Both the position numbers and the translations under genes were made by a program. This document shows, in pieces, positions 52,834 to 61,651 of a stretch of DNA of 64,000 nucleotides. Origin of the DNA: Ignavibacteriales bacterium. Lineage in GTDB: Bacteria > Bacteroidota > Ignavibacteria > Ignavibacteriales > Melioribacteraceae. The stretch spans positions 744,001 through 808,000 of the forward strand of contig JACKAA010000001.1 of the NCBI GenBank assembly GCA_020635275.1, written 5' to 3'. The notes under the pieces are model-generated. The model did no database searches. It worked only from the letters and a program-made list of their open reading frames with translations, and had not been told where the DNA came from. How positions within the stretch are numbered: the stretch's first letter is position 1; each line of letters begins with the position of its first letter.

Positions 52834-54693
52834 TTAAACTTTTCCAACCATGTTTTCTGGTGCTAATAATTTATCCAATTCTTCTTCAGATAGCAATCCT
52901 TTCTCTAATACCAATTCGTAAACTCCTCTATTATTTTCTAACGCTTCTTTTGCTAAAGCAGTACTTGTCTCATAACCCAAAACCGGATTTAATGCTGTAA
53001 TAAGTCCAATGCTGTTTTTTACCAAATTAGAACAATGCTCAACATTAGCAGTAATTCCATCTATACATTTATATTTTAATGTAATCATTCCATTAATAAG
53101 CATTGCAATTGATTCAAATATACTTTGAACAATAATTGGTTCCATAACATTTAACTCAAGTTGGCCCGCTTCTGCTCCAAGTGTTACAGTTAAATCATTT
53201 CCAATCACTTTAAACGCAATCTGATTTACAACTTCCGGAATTACAGGATTAACTTTACCTGGCATAATTGATGATCCCGGCTGCATTGGAGGCAAATTAA
53301 TTTCATTAATTCCTGTACGCGGACCGGATGAAAGTAATCTTAAATCATTAGATATTTTTGATAATTTTACTGCCAATCTTTTTATTGCCGATGAATAAAT
53401 TACAAAAGCTCCGGTATCTTGCGTAGCTTCAACTAAATTTGTTGCACTAACAATTTCCAAATCACTAATTTCTCTTAAGTATTCAACACATTTTTCTCTA
53501 TAACCGATTGGAGCATTTATACCTGTTCCAATTGCTGTTGCGCCCATATTTACTTCTAGGAATAATTTTGCATTTTGCTCCAACCTTTGAATTTCTTCCC
53601 CCAACGTAACCGCGTATGCTTCAAACTCTTGACCCAATGTCATTGGAACTGCATCTTGTAATTGGGTTCTTCCCATTTTTATAACACTGGCAAATTCTTT
53701 TGCTTTATTTCTGAATGACTCAATTAATTGTTCTAAAATAAATATCAAATTTTCATTTGACTTAATAATTGCAATTTTTACTGCTGTTGGGTAAGCATCA
53801 TTTGTGGATTGCGATAAATTAACATGATTATTTGGATGACAATATTTGTAATCTCCTTTTTCTCTATCTAATAACTCTAATGCTCTGTTTGCAATTACTT
53901 CATTTGCATTCATATTTGTTGAGGTACCGGCACCGCCTTGAATCATATCAACGACAAAACTTGTACGCAATTTTCCATTAATTATTTCATTACATGCTTC
54001 AATTATTGCATCAGCAACGGGCTTTGATAAAAGACCTAAATCATAATTTGTTTTTGCCGCAGCCATTTTAACAATGCCCAAAGCAGAAACAATATTGGGA
54101 AATGTATTAATAGATTGACCGCTGATATTAAAATTTTCTAATGCTCTTAAAGTTTGTATTCCATAATATTTATCAGCCGGAACATTTCTATCACCAAGAA
54201 GATCATGTTCTTTTCTGGTTCTGCTTGTATCATATTGTGCTCCAATATCTTTTGTGCGGTTATTTGTTCTTCTTAACCTTCTTGAAATAACTTCAGAAAT
54301 TTTGGAATAAAGCTTTATTGCCATAACTCCATTTTCTGACATTAATTTTTTTAGCGGTTCACATTTAACTGAAATAATTTTTGTATCTAATAGTGCACGT
54401 GCAGATGTTGAATGCGGGGAATCATCAATTAATGCTCCTTCACCTAAAAAGTCGTATTTTGAAAAATATGATAATCTTGTTTCACGACCGTATGGAGTTC
54501 TCTGAAATAATTCAATTTCTCCACTATATATCATGTAAACATAATTGCGCGGATTATTTTCACTAAAAATAAGCGAATCTTTTTCAATATCATTAAATTT
54601 CATTAATGATGAAACTATATCCAGTTCCTTTTCGTCAAAACCTTCAAAAAGTTCTACTTTTCGTAGAAATTCTTTAATAACTAAATTATCCAT
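52834..54693 (-). CDS. aspA: Aspartate ammonia-lyase fused to a cyclic-nucleotide-binding-like domain
   Basis: A 619-aa fusion. Residues about 10-130 form a CRP-type cyclic-nucleotide-binding fold (EIELFQRTPYGRETRLSYF, DFLGEGALIDDSPHST); the Arg that holds the cyclic phosphate (PRxA) reads PHST here, so the ligand is uncertain. Residues about 150-619 are a full aspartase, converting aspartate to fumarate and ammonia, with GSSIMPGKVNPVIPEVVNQ near residue 471; the IPEVVNQ part separates it from fumarase. CGGAGC supports the ATG. Separate from the sigma operon, which is divergent. Confidence 0.93.
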   Translation of the reverse strand: MDNLVIKEFLRKVELFEGFDEKELDIVSSLMKFNDIEKDSLIFSENNPRNYVYMIYSGEIELFQRTPYGRETRLSYFSKYDFLGEGALIDDSPHSTSARALLDTKIISVKCEPLKKLMSENGVMAIKLYSKISEVISRRLRRTNNRTKDIGAQYDTSRTRKEHDLLGDRNVPADKYYGIQTLRALENFNISGQSINTFPNIVSALGIVKMAAAKTNYDLGLLSKPVADAIIEACNEIINGKLRTSFVVDMIQGGAGTSTNMNANEVIANRALELLDREKGDYKYCHPNNHVNLSQSTNDAYPTAVKIAIIKSNENLIFILEQLIESFRNKAKEFASVIKMGRTQLQDAVPMTLGQEFEAYAVTLGEEIQRLEQNAKLFLEVNMGATAIGTGINAPIGYREKCVEYLREISDLEIVSATNLVEATQDTGAFVIYSSAIKRLAVKLSKISNDLRLLSSGPRTGINEINLPPMQPGSSIMPGKVNPVIPEVVNQIAFKVIGNDLTVTLGAEAGQLELNVMEPIIVQSIFESIAMLINGMITLKYKCIDGITANVEHCSNLVKNSIGLITALNPVLGYETSTALAKEALENNRGVYELVLEKGLLSEEELDKLLAPENMVGKV

Positions 54694-54768
54694 CTAATGC
54701 TCCGGTAAATTCTTTAAAAAATAATGTAACAATTTAGCAGTATGTTTCGTCTTTAACTATAGAAAACA

Positions 54769-55299
54769 ATGATACATGACACAAAATACAATTTTTTAGT
54801 TCAGCAATACAAGAATAGAATTTACAGCTATTGCATTTTTATGCTGAAAAACAGAATGGATGCTGATGATGTTACACAAGAAGTATTAATTAGAATTTGG
54901 AAAAATATTGGTCAGTTTAACATTTTGGCAGCTAAAACTTGGATTATGAAAACAACGCACAATTTATGTATAGATTATTTGAGAAAAAGAAATTCTGATT
55001 ATTCTAAAAATCCTTTTTCTGTTGAAGATGTGAGTGAATTTATTGAAAATAAAGATGAGCAAAATCCAATGTTAAAAGTTGAAGGTGAAATAACAGAATT
55101 AAAAATTAAAGAATCGATAAAAATTTTACCCGAATCCTTAAAAAGTGTTTTTGTTCTTTATGAATTACAAAATATGAAATATAAAGAAATCAGTAAAACT
55201 TTAGATATGCCAATAAATACAGTTAAAGTTTATTTACTTAGAGCAAGAAAACAATTACAAAATAAATTAACAGAAATTAAACTTCAAGAGGCAATATAA
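54769..55299 (+). CDS. ECF-type RNA polymerase sigma factor
   Basis: A 176-aa sigma-70 family factor with region 2 (YSYCIFMLKNRMDADDVTQEVLIRIWKNI) and region 4 (LPESLKSVFVLYELQNMKYKEISKTL ... NTVKVYLLRARKQL) and no regions 1 or 3, so of the extracytoplasmic-function type. It is the first gene of a sigma, membrane protein, DUF4252, DUF4252 set. The next gene starts right behind its stop and probably encodes its anti-sigma factor. Confidence 0.92.
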   Translation: MIHDTKYNFLVQQYKNRIYSYCIFMLKNRMDADDVTQEVLIRIWKNIGQFNILAAKTWIMKTTHNLCIDYLRKRNSDYSKNPFSVEDVSEFIENKDEQNPMLKVEGEITELKIKESIKILPESLKSVFVLYELQNMKYKEISKTLDMPINTVKVYLLRARKQLQNKLTEIKLQEAI

Positions 55300-55854
55300 G
55301 TGGATGAGAAATTATTAAATAGAATTATTTCTGTCGCTTATGGTGATGCATCCTTTATTGAAAAGTTAAAAATTTACAGTCTGGCAAAGAAGAACAGTGA
55401 AGTTAAAAATTTACTTGAAGAGTATAAAAGAACTGCAAATCAAACTCATTCAATTAAATTAGAAAATTTGAGTGAAGAAGTAATTGAAAATATTAAGAAT
55501 GTAACAAATACAAAACATTATCAAGAAAACTCAATTTTTAATGATTTTTATTCATTTGTTTTCAGAAGACCGGTATTTACTTCTGCAATAGCTGTAATGA
55601 TTATCTTAGCCATGGTTTCAACATTTATTGTTAAGCGGCCGGAAATCCATCAGCAATATACTCAGCAAGAAATTGAGAATGCTGATAAACAAGTAAAACA
55701 CTCTTTAGCATTAATAGCAGGTGTTTTCAAAAAAACATCGCTCACTGTAGAAAAAGATGTTCTAACAGATAGGGTAAGCATACCCATAAAAGAAAGTTTT
55801 AATTTAGTAAATGAATATTTACAAGGAGATAATAAAAATGAAAAAGTTAATTAG
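55300..55854 (+). CDS. Single-span membrane protein, probable anti-sigma factor
   Basis: A 184-aa protein starting at GTG immediately after the sigma stop codon. The N-terminal 95 residues are charged and helical (cytoplasmic side), one membrane helix lies near residues 96-112 (AIAVMIILAMVSTFIV), and the C-terminal part (about 70 residues) would face the periplasm. This layout and position are typical of anti-sigma factors although no zinc motif (HxxxCxxC) is present. It overlaps the next gene by 17 bases. Confidence 0.7.
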   Translation: MDEKLLNRIISVAYGDASFIEKLKIYSLAKKNSEVKNLLEEYKRTANQTHSIKLENLSEEVIENIKNVTNTKHYQENSIFNDFYSFVFRRPVFTSAIAVMIILAMVSTFIVKRPEIHQQYTQQEIENADKQVKHSLALIAGVFKKTSLTVEKDVLTDRVSIPIKESFNLVNEYLQGDNKNEKVN

Positions 55855-56395
55855 TTTAATAAGCATAATAATGTTATTTGCTGCCGCTAATATTATGGGG
55901 CAGGAAGAAGATTATTCTAAATATCCAGGGTTCGCTAATTTTGGTGATCTTTCCGGTATGGAAGATGGCGAACAAGTAACCGAAATTTTAATTGAAGAAA
56001 AGTTACTAAGGATGGTATCAAAATTTACCAAAGATGATGTTGAGCTTTCAGATTTAATAGGCGGATTAAAACTTATAAAAGTTAATACTTTTGAAGTTAC
56101 TCCTAGCAATTCTGATCAGTTAATGAAAAGAGCTCAAATGATTGATAAAGATTTAATGGGCAAAAAGTGGGATAGAATTGTAAAGACAAAATCAAGAGGC
56201 GAAGTTGCAAACGTCTATATAAAAACTGCCGGAGATGATGAGTTTGTAGGATTGACAGTTGTGAGTATTGATGAAGGCGGCGAAGCTGCATTTGTAAATA
56301 TTGTTGGAAGTATTAATATGGATGCACTTGGTAAATTGGGTCAAAAGTTTGATATTCCCGGAATTGGTGATATTAAAAAGGATAGTGAAAAATAA
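55838..56395 (+). CDS. DUF4252 protein 1
   Basis: A 185-aa exported protein of the DUF4252 family: signal peptide MKKLISLISIIMLFAAANIMG, then the family core (VSKFTKDDVELSDLIGGLKLIKVNTFE, then WDRIVKTKSRGEVANVYIK, VVSIDEGGEAAFVNIVGSI). Known members sit behind ECF sigma/anti-sigma pairs in Bacteroidota; function unknown. The ATG at 55838 has AAGGAG ten bases upstream, inside the previous gene. No lipobox Cys in this copy. Confidence 0.8.
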   Translation: MKKLISLISIIMLFAAANIMGQEEDYSKYPGFANFGDLSGMEDGEQVTEILIEEKLLRMVSKFTKDDVELSDLIGGLKLIKVNTFEVTPSNSDQLMKRAQMIDKDLMGKKWDRIVKTKSRGEVANVYIKTAGDDEFVGLTVVSIDEGGEAAFVNIVGSINMDALGKLGQKFDIPGIGDIKKDSEK

Positions 56396-56444
56396 GGTTA
56401 CGAATAATTTGGATCAATTATTATTGTTCATAAAAATTATGTGA

Positions 56445-56523
56445 GTCATTCTGAGCAAAGCGAAGAATCTCTAATAAAGATATTTCGCTCATGCCTTCGG
56501 TAAATAAATTCGCTCAATATGAC
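56445..56523. repeat. GTCAT-family intergenic palindromic element
   Basis: 79 bp between the two DUF4252 genes. It begins GTCATTCTGAGC and ends GCTCAATATGAC; the ends are inverted repeats of 12 bp with two mismatches. A near copy of 23582-23663 with the same ATGCCTTCGG core. Confidence 0.75.
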
Positions 56524-56543
56524 TATAATAAAATGAGGATAAA

Positions 56544-57092
56544 ATGAAATCTTCAAATATAAAATTAGTATTACTCTTTGTTTCTATTGCTCTTATTAGT
56601 TCCGGATGTATTGGAGTTAATAGGGAATTTAAAAATATAAGAACTCAAATTTTAGATAACCTTGATGATGATTTTGATAGGAAAATGGAATTTTCAGTTG
56701 GACCAGTTGGATTTTTCCTAGCTAGTCAATTTGTAAAATTTGCCGATACAGAAGAAAACATTGATCAAATTTTGTCTAAAGTTAAAAATGTTCATATTGG
56801 TATTTATGATAGATTGAGCAGTTTTTCAAAACCATCACTTTCACTATTAAGATCAATAACAAATTCAATTGTTAAAGAAGATTGGAAATCATTAGTAAAA
56901 TCTATTGATGGGAATGAGTTAGTCGGTGTATATGTTAAAGACCAAAATTTAGAAGACATTGAAGAGATTTTTATAGTTACTCTTACTAATGATGAGCTTG
57001 TTTTAGTAAAACTACAAGGGAGTTTGGGTTCTATAATTGAAATAATTGTTAGAAATCATGGTCACGAATTTAGGATTGCTGAAAACAGCTAA
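56544..57092 (+). CDS. DUF4252-like lipoprotein 2
   Basis: A 182-aa lipoprotein (lipobox LISSGC at about residue 22) that parallels the previous protein: KVKNVHIGIYDRLSSFSK, then KEDWKSLVKSIDGNELVGVYVKD and EIFIVTLTNDELVLVKLQGSL follow the DUF4252 plan, with an N-terminal extension. GAGGAT precedes the ATG. It is probably part of the ECF-sigma operon, although a repeat element is inserted between the two genes. Confidence 0.7.
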   Translation: MKSSNIKLVLLFVSIALISSGCIGVNREFKNIRTQILDNLDDDFDRKMEFSVGPVGFFLASQFVKFADTEENIDQILSKVKNVHIGIYDRLSSFSKPSLSLLRSITNSIVKEDWKSLVKSIDGNELVGVYVKDQNLEDIEEIFIVTLTNDELVLVKLQGSLGSIIEIIVRNHGHEFRIAENS

Positions 57093-57110
57093 ATCTTTTT
57101 AAATTATTAC

Positions 57111-57132
57111 GAGACGTAAAATTTTACGTCTC
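57111..57132. terminator. Perfect 22-bp palindrome between convergent genes
   Basis: GAGACGTAAAA joined directly to its complement TTTTACGTCTC, 19 bp after the DUF4252 stop. It lies between convergent genes, so it may fold as a two-way transcript-end hairpin; the GAGACG-type palindrome is also a common dispersed intergenic repeat in related genomes. Confidence 0.5.
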
Positions 57133-57162
57133 TATGAGAATTTTAATTTATCACAATACCAT

Positions 57163-57417
57163 CTACCACTTTTTACCGTGACAAGAATAACAAGAAACCC
57201 CAACATCTCCTCCTCGTAAATCAGCTCCATGACAATCAACACAGTTTGTTAATGGTGAAGTTAAACCGCTTTTATGCATAACGCCATGTTTATTTACTGT
57301 ATGATCTGATGGTGAATTTGAATTATTTGTATTTATTGGATCTGTTGGACTGCTGTTGCATTGAAGAAAACTGATAGAAAAGATAACCAATACAGCATAA
57401 ATTCTTATTAATTTCAA
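57163..57417 (-). CDS. Di-heme c-type mini-cytochrome lipoprotein
   Basis: An 84-aa lipoprotein: lipobox-like SISFLQC at about residue 20, a Ser/Asn/Pro linker, then two CxxCH heme c motifs in the last 30 residues (NCVDCHGADLRGG and SCYSCHGKKW). His residues in HTVNKHGVMHKSG may be the distal ligands. Such short multi-heme domains carry electrons in the periplasm; partner unknown. The gene stands alone, behind a 396-bp gap. Confidence 0.75.
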   Translation of the reverse strand: MKLIRIYAVLVIFSISFLQCNSSPTDPINTNNSNSPSDHTVNKHGVMHKSGLTSPLTNCVDCHGADLRGGDVGVSCYSCHGKKW

Positions 57418-57813
57418 TTTTTCCTCCTATTTGAATTAAAGAATTCAATAAAAATGAATATTTAAAAATCCAAACAAATATAAATTTTAATATGTGTTGT
57501 TTGTTAAATAAAAGGTATAAAAAGAATTCAAATAGTCTCGAAATTTGTTAAAGAATTTTCACCATAATTCTGAAAACAATGTAATTAATAAATTATGTTA
57601 TTTAATACAACAAGTGTTTTTTTAAGTTCCAAATTGGTAGAGCTTTACTTATTTGATTTAAAAAAATCTTTGGTTTTATACAGAGATATGTATTATTTGT
57701 AATATTTATATAAGTATTAAATTATTTTAAATATTTAACAACCTTTTCAAGTTTGATAAGTCTAATGCAATAAAGTATTAATAATTTCGTTTACAAGATA
57801 AAAAGAGAATTTA
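57418..57813. other. 396-bp intergenic region upstream of the DUF5916 gene
   Basis: AT-rich, divergent between the cytochrome gene and the DUF5916 gene. No open frame with a ribosome-binding site, no strong hairpin and no repeat from the GTCAT family was found. AAGAG seven bases before the ATG at 57814 is a weak ribosome-binding site. Confidence 0.4.
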
Positions 57814-60444
57814 ATGAGATCTTTTACTGTCCTTTTACTTTTTGTAATTACACTCAATATTTTGGGTAAAGGAAATTCAAACATTCCTTCCGTTCAAGCA
57901 TACAAAACTTTTTCAGAAATTAAATTAGATGGTATATTAAATGAATCCGTCTATCAAAATGAACCGGTGACCAATTTTACTCAAAAAATTCCGGATGAAG
58001 GGCAACCTGCAACTGAAGAATCAAAAATTTGGATAACCTATGATGATGAAAACATTTACTTTAGTGCAAATTTTTTAGATTCACAGCCTGGATCAATTGA
58101 TCAAAATTTGATGAGAAGAGATAATGTTGTTCCATCTGATTGGTTTTTTATTTACATGGATCCTTATAATGATGATAGAACCGGTTATTTTTTTGCAGTA
58201 AATCCTGGTGGCTCTATTGCAGATGGAATTTTATTTAATGATTCTTGGGATGACAACTCTTGGGATGGAATTTGGGAAGCAAAAACTAAAGTAAATGATG
58301 ATGGATGGACAGCTGAAATAAAAATCCCTTTTTCTCAATTAAGATTTAAAGAATCTGAAAATATGGTATGGGGAATAAATTTAAATCGTGATATAAAACG
58401 CAGAAATGAAAATTCTTTTTTGGTTATGGTGCCAAGTAAAGAAAGCGGATTTGTTTCCCGCTTTGCAGATTTAGTTGGATTGGACGGTATAACGCCAAAA
58501 CAAAGATTTGAAGTTTTACCTTACTTTGTTCAAAAAGCTCAATACTTAATTCACGATTCAGATGATCCATTCTATTCCGGCAATCAATATAAAACCTCTT
58601 TTGGAGCTGATTTTAAAATTGGATTGAGCAGTAACTTAAATATTGATGCAACGGTAAATCCCGATTTTGGTCAGGTTGAGGTTGATCCTGCAGTTGTAAA
58701 TCTTTCAGCATTCGAAACATATTTTGAAGAAAAGAGATCTTTTTTTATTGAAGGAAATAACTTGTTTTATTTTGGCGTTGGCGGTGCAAATAATAATTGG
58801 GGATTTAATTTCGGAAATCCCGAACTTTTTTATTCAAGAAGAATTGGAAAAGCACCTAGCGGTGATATTCCGGATAATGATTTTGCTGATTATCCGCGTG
58901 AAACTAGAATTTTAGGTGCGGCAAAATTAACTGGCAAAATAGATGAAACTTGGTCAATTGGTGGATTAAGCGCATTTACCGAGCGAACATACGCAACCAT
59001 CTCAAATAATCAGAAAAAATCAAATTACGAAATTGAACCATTTACACATTTTGGAGTTCTAAGATCTCAAAAAGAATTTAATGACAACAGGCAAGCTTTG
59101 GGTTTTATGTTTACTTCCGCAAATAGGGATTTACGCACTGATAACTTATCAAACTCATTAGCACAAAATGCGTATACGTTTGGTATTGATGGCTGGACAT
59201 TTTTAGACAGTTCTAAAACTTATGTTCTAACTGGATATTTCGCAGGCTCACATTTAAATGGATCGAAGGAAGCACTTGTAAATATACAGGAAAGACCTTA
59301 CAGATATTTTCAAAGACCGGATGCTACTTACATAAGATTAGATTCAAACAGAACATCGTTAGGCGGTTATTACACAAGATTAGCATTAAATAAACAAGAG
59401 GGTAACTTTTATATTAATTCGGCAATTGGAGCTGTTTCGCCCGGCTTCGAGAATAGTGATTTGGGATTTCAATGGATGGCAGATAAAATTAATGGACATG
59501 TGGTTTTAGGTTATAGGTGGTATGAACCGGGAGAAATTTTTAGAAGAACAATGATTTATGCTGCTCATTTTAGAGATTACGATTTTGAAGGAAATAATCT
59601 TAACAATGGTTTTATGATTTTCAGTTTTATGCAGTTTATGAATTATTATAATTTAGAAATGCAGTTAAGTTATAACCTAGAGGAATATAATAAATCATTA
59701 ACCCGTGGTGGTCCTCTTTCTAAAAATCCAGAAGAAAATTATATTGGGTTAGAATTTAGTACGGATAGCAGAAAAGAATTAGTGTTTGGTTTTGATATTG
59801 GTTATGAAAATAATACTCTAACTGAAACATGGTTTAATTTTGAACCCTTTATTGAATGGAAACCTAGTTCGCAAATTTCAATAACCTTTGGACCAGAGTA
59901 CACAAATAATTTTAGTAAAAGACAATGGATAGATAATTTTAAAGATGAATTTGCTGTTGAAACCTATAAGCAAAGATATGTATTTGGAGAAATAAATCAA
60001 GAATCAATATCCGCGAATATTAGATTGAATTGGACAATTACACCCAAGATGAGTTTACAACTTTTTATGCAACCATTAATAAGTGTTGGAAAATTCGATA
60101 ATTTTAAAGAATTGGCAAAACCAGGCGAAATGGATTTTAATGAATTTAATAATGTTGTTTATAATGGCGAAGACGAAGAATATATTATTGATCCAGATGG
60201 TAACGGTCCAGCAAGTGAATTTGCATTTTCCAATCCCGACTTTAACTACAAATCATTAAGAGGAACGCTTGTTTACAGATGGGAAATTTTACCCGGTTCA
60301 ATTTTTTATTTAGTTTGGTCGCATGATAGAGCAAATTTTGATCACCCAGGAAAATTTAAATTCGGTAGAGATTTCAACGATTTATTGTATTCGGATACAA
60401 ATGATATATTCTTAGCAAAATTTTCTTATTGGCTGGATTTATAA
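57814..60444 (+). CDS. DUF5916 protein with CBM9-like N-terminal domain
   Basis: An 876-aa exported protein: signal peptide (FTVLLLFVITLNILGKG), a carbohydrate-binding family 9-like domain (about residues 35-215; EIKLDGILNESVYQNEPVTN, WITYDDENIYFSANFLD, DGWTAEIKIPFSQLRF) and the long DUF5916 part with a barrel-like pattern (NPDFGQVEVDPAVVNLSAFE, EKRSFFIEGNNLF) ending in a C-terminal SYWLDL. Likely outer-membrane; a role in carbohydrate or peptide handling is only suggested by the first domain. Length is normal for the family. Confidence 0.85.
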   Translation: MRSFTVLLLFVITLNILGKGNSNIPSVQAYKTFSEIKLDGILNESVYQNEPVTNFTQKIPDEGQPATEESKIWITYDDENIYFSANFLDSQPGSIDQNLMRRDNVVPSDWFFIYMDPYNDDRTGYFFAVNPGGSIADGILFNDSWDDNSWDGIWEAKTKVNDDGWTAEIKIPFSQLRFKESENMVWGINLNRDIKRRNENSFLVMVPSKESGFVSRFADLVGLDGITPKQRFEVLPYFVQKAQYLIHDSDDPFYSGNQYKTSFGADFKIGLSSNLNIDATVNPDFGQVEVDPAVVNLSAFETYFEEKRSFFIEGNNLFYFGVGGANNNWGFNFGNPELFYSRRIGKAPSGDIPDNDFADYPRETRILGAAKLTGKIDETWSIGGLSAFTERTYATISNNQKKSNYEIEPFTHFGVLRSQKEFNDNRQALGFMFTSANRDLRTDNLSNSLAQNAYTFGIDGWTFLDSSKTYVLTGYFAGSHLNGSKEALVNIQERPYRYFQRPDATYIRLDSNRTSLGGYYTRLALNKQEGNFYINSAIGAVSPGFENSDLGFQWMADKINGHVVLGYRWYEPGEIFRRTMIYAAHFRDYDFEGNNLNNGFMIFSFMQFMNYYNLEMQLSYNLEEYNKSLTRGGPLSKNPEENYIGLEFSTDSRKELVFGFDIGYENNTLTETWFNFEPFIEWKPSSQISITFGPEYTNNFSKRQWIDNFKDEFAVETYKQRYVFGEINQESISANIRLNWTITPKMSLQLFMQPLISVGKFDNFKELAKPGEMDFNEFNNVVYNGEDEEYIIDPDGNGPASEFAFSNPDFNYKSLRGTLVYRWEILPGSIFYLVWSHDRANFDHPGKFKFGRDFNDLLYSDTNDIFLAKFSYWLDL

Positions 60445-60449
60445 TAAAT

Positions 60450-60473
60450 CCAAAATATTAATTTTTATTTTGG
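60450..60473. terminator. AT-rich hairpin between convergent genes
   Basis: 8-bp inverted repeat CCAAAATA / TATTTTGG with an 8-nt T/A loop, six bases after the DUF5916 stop and overlapping the last codons of the convergent membrane-protein gene. A weak two-way terminator is plausible. Confidence 0.4.
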
Positions 60474-61627
60474 AAAATAATTTTCTCAATTTTGTTTGAA
60501 CCAAGAAGTAAAATAATCATCAAAGTATTTACGATTACTGTAAAAATCATTGATATTTCTTTACTTGGTAATTTCACTATTCCCCATATGTGATAAAAAC
60601 TTGCTGCAAATACAATTAAAAGAAATAAACTATAAAAATTAATTTCACTTCGTTTAGAGACAAAATCACGAATTATTTGGCTGATAATTTTTCCAACAAA
60701 TAAAAGATAAACTACTGATAATGGCGCCATTAATCTTTCAGGCTCTCCAAAAAATGAAAGACCAATTACAGTTAATGTATAAATAAAAAAATGTGATTCT
60801 TCCTTAAAAAATTTTAACAATTCTTTATAATAGAAAATAGGAATAAGTCCAAACGGGGTAAACGGAACAACAAATCTTTTCAATAACAATACTGGTTTTG
60901 AATAGTAAATTACTTGCGTTGTATACTGCACAAATAAACTTTCACCGCCTTCAGAAAAAATTACTTTTCTAATTAATACAAATACAGAAATTGAAATTAA
61001 ACTTATTATAAAATAATAAATGAAATCTTGCTTTTTACTTTTTGAGATAACTAAATAAAATAAACCGGCTGGCAGAATTATTAAAACATATTCTTTTATT
61101 AAAACACTAACCGGGAATATAATCAACATAGGAAACCAATTCTTCCTCTTTATTAGTGAAAAACTTAAAAAAACTATTCCAAGTGATACTGCATCACAAA
61201 CTTGAAATTGATTCCATGTATTTAGAAGAAAAAAATATCTGTTTAGTTGAAAAGCTAGTGTAAGGACAAATGCTAACTTAGGAGAAGTATTATGATCATA
61301 AAAGAAAATGAAAATGGATAGTGATAAAAATATTAACGCAATATGATTTAAAATTTCAAAATTAGTGAATATTGAAAATGGTAAGATTCCGGCAATCCAA
61401 GGAATAATAATTCTATAAACAAATGGCCTGATAACATCTTGATTTATTCCGGGAGAAGCTTCAGCCATTTTAATATATTTATTAAAGTCTGAATTACTGA
61501 ATTCCGGATTTGTGTAATCAATACTTCCGGTAAGGAAAATAAATATCTGCGAAGCCAAAATTAGAAATAAAATATATTTCCAATTATTTCTTATAATACT
61601 TTTAACCGATTGAATTTCATTATTCAA
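60458..61627 (-). CDS. Multi-pass membrane protein (GT-C-like)
   Basis: A 389-aa protein with about ten hydrophobic segments and a long first loop (DYTNPEFSNSDFNKYIKMAEASPGINQDVIRPFVYR) that contains a possible acidic motif of the sort seen in GT-C glycosyltransferases; FVYRIIIPWIAGILPF and FGEPERLMAPLSVVYLLFV resemble uncharacterised bacterial GT-C-like membrane proteins. The catalytic residue cannot be set. It starts 24 bp after the peptidase stop on the same strand. Confidence 0.5.
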   Translation of the reverse strand: MNNEIQSVKSIIRNNWKYILFLILASQIFIFLTGSIDYTNPEFSNSDFNKYIKMAEASPGINQDVIRPFVYRIIIPWIAGILPFSIFTNFEILNHIALIFLSLSIFIFFYDHNTSPKLAFVLTLAFQLNRYFFLLNTWNQFQVCDAVSLGIVFLSFSLIKRKNWFPMLIIFPVSVLIKEYVLIILPAGLFYLVISKSKKQDFIYYFIISLISISVFVLIRKVIFSEGGESLFVQYTTQVIYYSKPVLLLKRFVVPFTPFGLIPIFYYKELLKFFKEESHFFIYTLTVIGLSFFGEPERLMAPLSVVYLLFVGKIISQIIRDFVSKRSEINFYSLFLLIVFAASFYHIWGIVKLPSKEISMIFTVIVNTLMIILLLGSNKIEKIIFQNKN

Positions 61628-61651
61628 AATTCTTAGCCAAAATATTAATAA

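Noticed and set aside
57752..57789. Bacteroidetes-type promoter (TTTG ... TAATTTCG) before the DUF5916 gene
   Set aside because: The gap of 26 bp is longer than the usual 19-21 and the -7 element has a mismatch.
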